Assembly (NCBI GenBank): GCA_037176905.1
Contig: JBBBWG010002192.1
Location: forward strand, 1 to 33,719
Reading direction: 5' to 3'
From: Azolla pinnata
Taxonomy: Eukaryota; Streptophyta; Polypodiopsida; Salviniales; Salviniaceae
DNA: 33,719 nt
The translations under genes were made by a program, and so were the position numbers. Positions 1-8,836 of the stretch are shown piece after piece (the stretch's first letter is position 1; every line of letters starts with the position of its first letter). Under the pieces are notes generated by a model. The model saw only the letters and a list, made by a program, of their open reading frames with translations, was not told the origin of the DNA and did not search any database.

Positions 1-360
1 CCCTCGCGCGCCGGCGACCAGCTCGACACGTGCTTCCTCTTCCCTGCGCGCTCCGATCCGCTCCCCGTCTCGTCCCTCGACCTCCCCCGAATCACCTTCC
101 ACCTCGGCTCCGCATCTTCTTCATCCGATTCTGACGATAGCCGCGACGATAGCGACCACGACCACGACTCTGTCTCCTACCACATCGACCCCCGCTACCT
201 GCTCTTCCGCTACGACCCGCGGCGCGTCTGCCTCGCCTTCCACGCCACCCCGCACCCCTTCAACATCCTCGGCGCCTTCCACCAGCTCCACCGCGTCTTC
301 ACCTTCGACACGTCCAACGACCGCGTCTGCTTCACCGACCCCAGCCCGCGCTTCTGCTAA
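1..360 (+). CDS. Aspartic protease (nepenthesin/A1-like), C-terminal end, partial
   Basis: Frame 1 is open from the window edge to a TAA at 358-360, giving the last 119 residues of a protein whose start lies outside the window. The block FNILGAFHQLHRVFTFD matches the conserved C-terminal part of plant pepsin-like (A1, nepenthesin/CND41-type) aspartic proteases, where N-I-L-G is followed by a strand of the form V-x-Y-D and a terminal Cys. Preceding it are an upstream VCLAF strand and a terminal RFC, also family features. Both catalytic Asp residues would be upstream and cannot be checked. A low-complexity Ser/Asp/His stretch (about residues 39-58) sits where family members usually have a short loop before the Y-x-I-D/P strand. 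Codon third positions are almost all G or C, unlike the surrounding spacer. Such proteins are normally secreted, vacuolar or plastidic; which applies here cannot be told. Confidence 0.82.
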   Translation, partial: PSRAGDQLDTCFLFPARSDPLPVSSLDLPRITFHLGSASSSSDSDDSRDDSDHDHDSVSYHIDPRYLLFRYDPRRVCLAFHATPHPFNILGAFHQLHRVFTFDTSNDRVCFTDPSPRFC

Positions 361-372
361 AATCCCCTCGGT

Positions 373-432
373 GGATGATGACGATGACGATGACGATGAC
401 GACGACGACGACGATGATGAGGATGAGGATGT
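373..432. repeat. GAT/GAC trinucleotide microsatellite
   Basis: An imperfect run of GAT and GAC triplets begins 13 bases after the protease stop codon. Read as an open frame it gives poly-Asp; read on the other strand it gives poly-Ser. Neither is credible as a protein. It resembles the Asp/Ser-coding triplets inside the protease reading frame just upstream. Confidence 0.85.
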
Positions 433-470
433 CAATCATCCTCCTCCTGTTCCGTTGGTCGCTCGGATCG

Positions 471-540
471 GATCGGATCGAAATCCGAATCCCAATTGTG
501 GATCGGATCGAAATCCGAATCCCAATTGTGGATCGGATCG
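471..540. repeat. 30-bp tandem repeat, 2.3 copies
   Basis: Two identical 30-base units (471-500 and 501-530) start with GATCGGATCG and end with CCCAATTGTG. The first 10 bases of a third unit follow at 531-540. The array then decays into GATCG/AATCG pentamers to about 560. Confidence 0.95.
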
Positions 541-683
541 GATCGAATCGAATCGGATCTGTCCCCTTGCGCCTGATGTATCGCTAGCTAACTCTGCAAC
601 CTCAATGTGTAGGGTAAATTGGATTAGGGTAATTTGACAGCCAGCAGCAGCTCCAGCTGGTTGGCTCCACCATTTTTGCTCCA

Positions 684-733
684 CCACCTTTTGCTCCTCC
701 TCCTCCTCCTCTTGCTCCTCCTCCTCCTCCTTC
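684..733. repeat. CTC/TCC pyrimidine triplet repeat
   Basis: A pyrimidine-rich strand of CTC triplets is interrupted by TTGCTC. It is simple-sequence DNA with no gene attached. Confidence 0.8.
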
Positions 734-2746
734 AATATTCCATTCATCACAATATTCTGCCATACTTAGCTTCCGAAGATTCCTCATTCTTTTTGCCACC
801 TCGATGAAATAATACTCTCTTTCATTACAAAATAACCCTCATTCTTTTCTAAAGATTCAACCAACATTTCATTGTGAAACAAAACAGATTTTTGGTGTGC
901 AACTGGTTTTTTGCAAAGACAATCCAATCGCATCACATTGTGTGTACGATTCGGGGTGGGTTGAAACCCCAGTTGTGCAGCATGGTGTCATGGAGAGATA
1001 ATAATAAAAAGTAGAATAGGGCAGATATAGAGAAGCAAAATAGAGCTAGGCAAGTGCAAAAGAGATAATTGAGAAATAGAGAGACGAGTCCAAAACTCTT
1101 CCATGCAAGGGGAGGGGAGATGCATGCAGAAGATTCTAGAAAGTTCCAGAACATCAGAAAGGGGTTTTTAATCTATATATATTAATATTTATATTATGAT
1201 TCAATGTTTGATCAATTAGTTAGACCAATTAATTTTAAAAACAATGGCGTCGGTTCGAAACCTCTGTATATATGACAGACATATGGCAAGGTCTCAATCG
1301 AATACACTAAATTGCAACCATTGCCAACGTTGGATCTCATCAACAATCTTATTAATAGCACGGGACGCAAATCATGATCACGATATGCACATATACACAC
1401 ATGCCCTAGGGTTACGGTAACCGTTCTTCGGCAGTTGATGCAGTAGTAAGATTAAAAAGATTATGTCCGCTTCTATTGTTGACAATAATGCAGCCGTGAT
1501 AAAATCGATTTGTTGACGTCGACCACTCCCTAATTGGATTGCGGATACCCCTAGTACAAGCAATTCTTGTGTCTGTTACTACAATCTTTTCCGAGAGACA
1601 GTTGACAATTCTGAGACTGTCGACACTAGAACTCCTCTCTTCAAAAGCTCCACAGTGGGTTTCACAGCAAATCGAGCCTTGCGCCCATCGCGACACAAAT
1701 ACATATAGACTTGATCATGCACAACTTTACAAAGAATCTAACAAGCACTGCCAAGTATTTGGCACTCGATTATGGAGTGACTAGCTCCCATGTCGATTCT
1801 CTCGACGAACGTACTCTGGCGAACATCATGATTTTGTTCTATGTTTCTGTTATATACAAACGATATATACCACAGTTCTCGTCCCTCTCTCATGAATTGC
1901 ATTTCTCTCATTGAATTTATAGATCGACCTTGATCGATCCTCTTGCTTGCATGAACTCTTGTGCATGTATATATATATATATATATTACGAATCACACAT
2001 GCATCATCTCTTTGTGCACAATCAAATCCATTCCGAGTCAGATCCCTTCATATGGTATTGGGAGAGAATGAGGGAAAGAAGACACATCCCGATCCGATCG
2101 AACGCGCTCGAAAAAACAGAGAGCTCAAGCAAGGAAGTTTTCATGATCGACGGCGATCATGTCTCGGTGAGGATTGAAAAGCAAGAAGCTCATCAATAGT
2201 CCGATTGTCCAAACTACGGCACGGTACGGTTCCACCTCCGACATATAGCACTGCCCCAAAATCTGATCCGATCAAAGGAAATTACATGATCTTCTTGTGA
2301 CTGAATCAAGAGAAAGCTGTTTTGAACAGCTTTTCCAAAAGATGTCTAAGTTGGGAGTTTACCTTTGAGTTGATCATCGAAAGATTTTGTCAGACGGACA
2401 TGTCCATCACAAACGATTCATTGTTTCTGTTCGTCGACGACATCTTAGACATATTGAATGAGCAAACTTCCGGATTCTCGAGTTGGGATTCCAATGGAAA
2501 GACGCCCGATCAAACATCACCCACATGAACAATTGTTGCTTGACGCCACGATCGAAGCCGATTTCCGACAATTCGGCCATTTTTTCCCTTTCCCCCATCT
2601 CCCGAGATTCGATTCGGAGCGAGTTTTGCATGATGACCTGCAAAATGCCTGCAGCAAAAGCATCTGGATCGAGGTGCTGAAGAAGAAATCTCGCTGGGCA
2701 TGTCGACGATAGCTTGTTTTTACAACTCTTTTTCTTCATGTTCTGT

Positions 2747-3330
2747 GGAAATTTGTGGATGAACTTAAAATGGGCTTTTACTGGGTTCTTCCAAGCCTTC
2801 TGATCCGGTATGTGGAGGATTCCATGGTGTTTTCAGCATATGCAAGGCGGTCCAATCATCAGAGAAAGATTTCTGGTATCATGTGGATGAACTTAAAATG
2901 GATTTTTACTTGGGTTCTTCCAAGCCTCCCGATCCGGTATGTGGAGGATTGATTCCATGGTGTCTTTTACAGCAAACTCTTTCTTCATGTTCAGTGTAAA
3001 TTTGTTGAATGCGGATGGGTTCTTACTGAGTTCTTCCCAGCCTTCTCAGCCAGTATATGGACAATCACAGAAAGTATTTCGACATAGGTTTTCAGAGAGA
3101 TTGCTGGAATCATAAGAGCTGTTGTGCTCAAGCATGGTGTTGTTTTTAGAGTTTTTGCAACTCTTTGCTTCATTCATGTTCATTGTCAGCTCGATGAATT
3201 CGAATGGGTTTTGTACTGAGCCTTCTGATCGGGTATGTGGAGGATTCCATGGTGCTTTCAGCATATGCAAGGCGGTCCAATCATCAGAGAAAGATTTCTG
3301 GAATCACGAGAGCTGTCGTTCACGAGGGTG
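2747..3330. repeat. Degenerate duplicated segments, about four copies
   Basis: Segments built around GGTATGTGGAGGATTCCATGG occur at about 2747-2878, 2882-2965, 2998-3110 (most diverged) and 3197-3300. The first and last share about 85 bases (2799-2883 and 3220-3304) with only a few mismatches. The second is a shorter copy and the third is barely recognisable. Open frames through the units are broken by stops in different copies and differ in frame, so I do not call a gene. No terminal inverted repeats were seen. Confidence 0.75.
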
Positions 3331-4940
3331 TACGAACCAAACATGGTGGGGCTGAAGTTGCAAGCCACCCCACATGATTGATGTACTATTTTGGAGGAGG
3401 TTTCGCAGATCTTGGAGATTGCAGGAATGGCTAGACAAACACCTGTGAAGCTCCCCTGGTTTTTTGCTCCAACAGGATGCAAGACACCTGAAATGATGAG
3501 AAATAAGGTGCATCGGAAAAGGATATATGTCTGATTTGCTGGCAAAACAACTTGGTGTATGAGATTTGTCCACAAGGGAATTGTTGAAGAACAGCAGTGT
3601 TTTCTTGGCACCGGATCGATGGATATGTACATGCCAAATGTGGTATGCTCGCAGAAGGAGAGATGGGTTTGAGCTTGGATGCACTCAAATGAACATGTAC
3701 ACAACAAAATGTGGTATGCTTTCAGCAAGCTCAAGCAGTGCCCATCCACATGCTGATGACATCCTCTTCATCTTACAAATGCAGGCCGTTTGGCTTACGC
3801 CCGGCTCAGGTGCTTGCAAGAACACAGGGGCAAATGTGCAATCTCGGAAATAGGGTTTTTGATCAGGCCATCGACGGTGGATGGATTTAGTGATGGCACT
3901 GATGTTTCTGCAATGAAAAATGTTCTTATGGCTGCTCAGGATTTGCAGCTCTACACACATCGGCAACTATCATATGGTGTTTTTTTTGTGTTCGATCGCA
4001 AACAATCCTGCCATGTGCCGAAACATGGGACCGTTCCAAATGCCCCCCTCCCCCCAAATCAATAGCGTAGCAATCATAATGCGGTTATTGCTGTTTGACA
4101 TCCATTGAATCTCAAATCAAGCTACTTCCCCCCTCTCCCTCCCGTTATGAGAGTCAGTTTAGTTGGCAAAAAGAAAAAAAAAAGCAAGCAGCAAGAAGCA
4201 GAAAAGAAAAGAGAAAAAGGATTGTGTGATTTGGGCATTGATTGAAAGGGGGGCTTCCAAGAGCCACATGCACGAAAAAAAGCGGAAAAGCGCAGGGAAC
4301 AGGAAAGCAAAAGATTGTGTGGTTTTGGCATTGATTGGCAGGGTTCCGAGAGTCAATTGGGGGGGAGGGGGGAGATCAAGAACCACACAGCCTTCTCACC
4401 TATAACACAAAATCATTTATAGCATCTCCATATACTTAGCGATTGATTGGTGAGCGGTTTTTTTCGGTTGACATCTATGGCCTTGCTTCTTACGGCTGCT
4501 ATTTCATGATTGGAAAGCAGTATCAGGTGAAAGATACTCCTAGTAAGAAGTGATGTTTCGTGCGAGCTTTACTGTAGTTCCTTCAATGTCTGCCAGCTAT
4601 GGTAATTCCTTCGTACATTGATGCGATTCGCCCATCTGTCGGAGCTTTCTTCTGGGTTGTGGAAACAGGGTGATGGTGCTGAGTCTTAGTCTAGCATGAT
4701 GCTCAATCGTCGGGGAGAAGAAATGGTATCTACATCTGCCGAGTTTTGGTCATGAGAAATGACCTGAAAATGCATAGTGTGAGCATTAGGAATGCATCAG
4801 GATATGATGAGCATTGAGCAGTGCAGCTGCATGGTAGAATGTCGATGAAATCCTGTCGGCAAAGAGACAGCCGAGGTGCTTGTGGAGGCTCGCATCAAAC
4901 CGGTTTTTTCAGTCAGGTGGGTGCCACGACATATCGATCC
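3331..4940. other. Spacer without supported gene
   Basis: Short open frames occur on both strands, the longest being 163 codons on the minus strand at 3258-3749. None shows a recognisable domain or coding bias. A 14-base word AAATGTGGTATGCT occurs twice (about 3638 and 3706). A purine-rich direct duplication lies at 4165-4350. Nothing is recognisable in 4400-4940. Confidence 0.5.
4165..4350. repeat. Direct duplication of a purine-rich segment
   Basis: Two diverged copies of about 90 bases follow one another. Each has an A/G-rich lead, then AAAGGATTGTGTG or AAAGATTGTGTG, then TTGGCATTGATTG or TTGGGCATTGATTG, then a TTCC-GAGAG end. A G-run tract at about 4358-4374 follows directly. Confidence 0.65.
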
Positions 4941-5490
4941 GAGTTTCTGCGCTTGTATGTATGTTGTTCACAAATCCATGGCATATGAAAGGCATTTGCC
5001 AGTGGTTTGAAATGCAGCGATGATACGGTCTGCAGAGGTAATTTGTTCTGTGATGATTCATATATTTATACAATCAGAGTCTCTGTGATTGTGTATATGT
5101 TGTTCACAAATCCAATTGCATATGAGGCATTTGCCAGTGGTTTGAAATGCAGCGATCCACGGAGGTAATTTGTTCTGTGATGATACACATATAGAATCAG
5201 AGTTTCTGTGATTGTCTATATGCTCACCAATCCAATTGCATATGAGGCATTTGCCAGTGCAGCGATCTGAGGTACTTTGTTCCGTGATGATACACATAGC
5301 CAATCAGAGTTTCTGCGATTGTGTATATGCTGTTCACAAATCCAATTGCATATGAGGCATTTGCCAGTGCAGCGATCGGTGGAGGCAATTTGTTCTGTGG
5401 TGATACATATACACAATCAGAGGCTCTGTGATTTGTTCACAAATCCAATTGCATACGAGGCATTTTGCCAGTGGTTTGCCAGTGGTGTGT
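4941..5490. repeat. Tandem array, unit about 107-136 bp, 4.6 copies
   Basis: Units start with GAGTTTCTG or GAGTCTCTG at 4941, 5077, 5200, 5307 and 5420. Each carries TTGTTCACAAATCC (shortened in the third), GCATATGA-GGCATTTGCCAG, a GCAGCGAT word, and an end AATTTGTTCTGTGATGATAC. Unit lengths are 136, 123, 107 and 113 bases, plus a last partial copy. Length variation comes mainly from loss of the GGTTTGAAAT segment in copies three and four and from small indels. Open frames on both strands are by-products of the periodicity. Confidence 0.92.
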
Positions 5491-5590
5491 CAAATGAGCA
5501 AAATATATGATGATGCATGCAGGATTGGAGGAAGCTGATGATGTTGCTGGTGGTTGTAAGGCTCGGCCACACAGACACGTGTGCCTCCCT

Positions 5591-5636
5591 CTATACACGT
5601 ACGTACGTATGTATGTATGTATGTATGTATGCATGC
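5591..5636. repeat. ACGT/ATGT tetranucleotide microsatellite
   Basis: A run of ACGT followed by about six TATG units ends in GCATGCATGC. It is simple-sequence DNA. Confidence 0.9.
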
Positions 5637-5756
5637 ACAAACAAGTCTCACTGTTCTTGCAGCTCGCATGTGTACAGATAGTAAATGAGGATGATGTAAT
5701 CGTGGCATCATTGCATCGTCGAAGCAAAGGAAAGCAAGAGTTCGACGGTGATCGAT

Positions 5757-6000
5757 GATCATCAATGATCGGCATTGTTGATGATGATGATGATGATCAT
5801 CGATGATCGGCATTGTTGTTGATGATGATGATGATCATCATCATCATCATCATGATGGTCAATGATGGTGGTGGTGAATGGGGGGTCAATGGTGGTGGTG
5901 AATGGGGGGTCAATGGTGGTAGTGATGAGGAGGAGCTGATGATGATGGTAATGATGGTGATGGTGATGGTGGTGATGATGATGATGGTGATGATGTGGGG
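5757..6000. repeat. GAT/ATC and GGT triplet region with internal tandem units
   Basis: A segment GATCATCNATGATCGGCATT with a GAT tail occurs twice (from about 5757 and 5796). A pure GAT-to-ATC inverted stretch follows at 5820-5849. A 24-base unit beginning GAATGGGGGGTCAATGG occurs twice (5876-5899 and 5900-5923). GAT/GGT triplets continue to about 6000. Poly-His and poly-Asp-like frames here are artefacts. Confidence 0.9.
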
Positions 6001-6065
6001 GGTGTGTGTGTATGTGTGTGTTGTGTGAGTTTGGTGAGGAGTTGGAAGGGGAAGTTGGGAGCAAA

Positions 6066-6113
6066 AAAAGTATATATATATTATATATATATATTATATC
6101 TTACTATATATTC
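6066..6113. repeat. AT-dinucleotide tract
   Basis: Runs of TATATA are broken by two TTATATAT steps. This is simple sequence with strand-separation potential. Confidence 0.85.
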
Positions 6114-6368
6114 AAAAACAAATTTGTTTTTTGATATCACTCTTCACAACAAACTGGGAACTTCAGTATAATTGGAAGTTAGAAAAATATCTATATCTAT
6201 ATATTTATTTATTTATTTATCTATATGTACATGTATTTGTTTATTTATGTGCCTATTTTACAGAAGTAGCCCTCCTTGCATTTGGAAAGGAAAAAAACAG
6301 AATCCAATATTGGGAGCAGTGATTCTGTTCTACCATCCGGTGGGGTTTTCAGTTGAATTGCAAAAAGG

Positions 6369-6700
6369 GGGCGTATAATTAGATGAGGGATTAAAGGTGG
6401 GTAATTGGGCATTAGGGGCGTATAATTAGATGAGGGATTAAAGGTGCCAGGTAATTGGACATTAGGGGAGGATAATTAGATGAGGGATTGAAGGTGGGTA
6501 ATCAGGCATTAAGGGCGTAATTTGCAATTAGAGGCATTTCTTCATAGATAGACAAATTTTCCGATTGATTGGGCATTAAGGGCGTGATTTATGATTAGAG
6601 GCACTTCTCCATAGATAGAAAAATTTGCTGATTAATTGGGCATTAAGGGGCGTGATTATAATTAGAGAGGCATTTCTTCACAGATAGGCAAATTTTGCTG
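6369..6700. repeat. Two related tandem arrays, about 47-50 bp x3 and 67 bp x2.8
   Basis: The first family begins GGGCGTATAATTAGATGAGG at 6369 and 6416, with a GGGAGGATAATT variant at 6466. It ends each time with a GGCATTA or GGACATTA word. The second family begins GGGCGT-RATTT at 6513, 6580 and 6647. It carries AATTAGAGGCATTTCT-style words and ends in GATTGGGCATTAA. Both families share the GGGCATTA-GGGCGT junction, so one probably arose from the other. Confidence 0.9.
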
Positions 6701-7356
6701 AAAAAAGAAAAAACAAAACAGAGTATGGGTGCATGTATGTGAGGCAAAAAGGATAGATCTATAACCGCCACACGAGTCTCTCATCCAAGATCTGAAACTG
6801 ATCGTTTTAATAGATAATATATATCATGATATATATACGCATATATTATATGTGTGTATGTGTGCATTCATGCATGTATAGATTTTGACTAATCAATGCG
6901 ATGTAATAATGCTTGTTTTTTTTCTTTTTTTGTATAGATCAGCTGATGATGATGATCATGGCGGTGGTGATGATGATGATGGAGGTGATGATGTGGTGAT
7001 GATTTCTAAGAAGCCTTGAATCCAATCCAATCCATGCTCAGATTCTTAATTCTGCTTCTGGTTCGTTGTATTGCGCCTCTGATCAGTGATCTGATCTTGC
7101 GCAATTAAGAGAGACAATAACAGATTCAACGAATTACATGTTTTAGATATATACACATATATGTGTATATATATATATATATATAATCTGAGCTCCAAAT
7201 CAAAGTCTCAGAGTCTTTTGCAGCTGCAGCTTCTTCTTGTCGCTCTGTAGTGATGTTCTAGTTTTGATCTCTCGTGTGATTAATCCATCCATTCCAATCA
7301 GAAAGGGTTTTGGGTTCATTAGGCCGAATCCGCGCAATTAAGTATAGTAATCGCCA
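6701..7356. other. Spacer, AT-rich, no supported gene
   Basis: This stretch contains AT-rich tracts (ATATATCATGATATATAT near 6820 and an AT run at about 7160-7182), a T-rich tract near 6917 and scattered GAT triplets. No gene or RNA structure is recognisable. Confidence 0.5.
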
Positions 7357-8020
7357 TTCGATTTTGCTAATTATGATCGTAGGAATAGTGATTAATCCTC
7401 ATCCTCCATTCACTGGTCATGATCACAGCCGCAGCTGTTAGTTAATTCACCCTCCAGTCGATCCTGCCGGTTATCGTCGCAGCATCAGTGATTAATTGAT
7501 TAAATCTGTCACGCCCAATCGATAGTACTCATCATCCGATGCGCTAATCACGATGATCGGCGCACCCGTCCTCCGGTTCGCTAATCATGATGATCAGCGC
7601 GATCGATAGTACTCCATCGTCGATCCGCTAATTATGATCACAGGAATAGTAAATCATCACCACCGATTCACTAATTACGATCGCACGGCCATAGTTACTA
7701 CTAATCATCCAAATTATTATGATTCCGGCGATAGTAGTTCATCATCACCAACCTGCTCACTAATTACGATCACAGCCATAGTAATTAATCCACCATCAAA
7801 TTCCCTGATTAAAATCTCAGCAATTATAATAATAATAGTGATTCATCATCGTCGATTCACTAATTATGATCACAGCCACAGTAATTAATCCACCATCAAA
7901 ATTCCCTGATTGGGATCTCAGCAATTATAATAACAGTGATTCCTCATCATCGATTCACTCAGCAATAAATAGTAACTAATCCATGATCATCAAATCCACT
8001 GATTAGGATCAGAGCAGCAG
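7357..8020. repeat. Degenerate repeat field upstream of the bHLH gene
   Basis: Words of the type CTAATTATGATCACAGCCA and GTAATTAATCCACCATCAAA recur with decaying similarity. The clearest part is two neighbouring ~100-base units at 7757-7856 and 7857-7954, which share nearly all of their sequence. A partial third follows. The field lies directly upstream of the bHLH start and may overlap its promoter or 5' UTR; no TATA box could be assigned with confidence. Confidence 0.75.
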
Positions 8021-8052
8021 GATGATTGCATGAAATGGTCCCAAGAAGGGGA

Positions 8053-8131
8053 TCACCGCCATCACCATCACAATCACCACCATCACCATCACAATCACCA
8101 CCATCACCATCACCATCACCGCCATCTTTAC
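8053..8131. repeat. CAC/CAT triplet microsatellite
   Basis: A run of CACCAT and CACAAT units precedes the bHLH coding region by about 80 bases. It may be in the 5' UTR. The poly-His frame through it has no downstream continuation. Confidence 0.85.
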
Positions 8132-8208
8132 ATCGAATCACCCACCTCACCACCGCTTAGAATCGATCCCGATGATCGATCTGAACCAGCTGCCTCGCCC
8201 CAACGATC

Positions 8209-8805
8209 ATGCTGAGATCCTATTCATCGTCGATATCGCTGATCAGCCCGGCAGTACTACCCCGCGCCGATCGTAGCATGGCGGTGGACGGATCACACGG
8301 CGGTGGCGGCGGCAACGACGATTACAACATCTTCGCCGATACTAATATGGACCCATACCTGAATCTGCATCATGACGACGATCGTCGATTATATAATCAT
8401 CGATCGGGCATCGATCAGGATCGCGGTCCTCGTGATCATCCGGCTGATCATCCCCACGTCGGCGCAGATTTCCAGCAGCTGCTCGTAGTGCAGGCCGGCT
8501 CCGAGAGCCGTGGCGATGGAGCTGGCGATAGCGCAATCGATGGCAGCGACGATCATCGAGGCGATCGCGATATTCCTCGCCGCGCGATCCTCCCCGATCA
8601 GCACTTCGATCCGTATTTCGGGCTGGTGCAGGATCAGCATCAGGACGACATCGGCAATCTGATGATGATCGCCGCAAACAGCAGCAGCTGCACCGCCGCA
8701 GCGATGATGCCGGAAGACTTCGGCGAATCGCATACCGACAACAATAACAACAGCAATGGCGCCGATTCGATCGGCAGGAAGGCGGCATCTGATCGCTCAA
8801 CAGAT

Positions 8806-8836
<31 letters not shown>

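Larger units (their letters stand above)
361..2739. other. Spacer downstream of the protease, no supported gene
   Basis: The first ~370 bases, probably the protease 3' UTR and flank, are low-complexity repeats listed separately. From about 740 to 2740 the DNA is AT-rich, with short overlapping open frames on both strands that lack coding bias, recognisable motifs or good splice context. I see no RNA gene or transposon ends here. An AT dinucleotide run lies at about 1966-1986. Confidence 0.5.

Noticed and set aside
3258-3749. 163-codon minus-strand frame
   Set aside because: Cys/His/Ser-rich without a recognisable motif, overlapping duplicated non-coding segments; no splice partner or coding bias.
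4163-4405. Lys-rich 80-codon frame
   Set aside because: It is the translation of an A/G-rich direct duplication; no homologous motif and frames exist on both strands.
4941-5490. CRISPR-like array
   Set aside because: Units are over 100 bases, vary throughout and lack a constant repeat with unique spacers; the context is a plant nuclear genome.
5762-6064. 100-codon minus-strand frame with poly-His, and 71-codon plus frame with poly-Met/Ile
   Set aside because: Both are translations of the GAT/ATC and GGT microsatellite and have no non-repeat domain.
361-8208. Transposable element in the 7.8 kb spacer
   Set aside because: I saw no terminal repeats, target-site duplication, or reverse transcriptase, integrase or transposase motif; only tandem repeats. 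A small decayed element cannot be excluded by eye.
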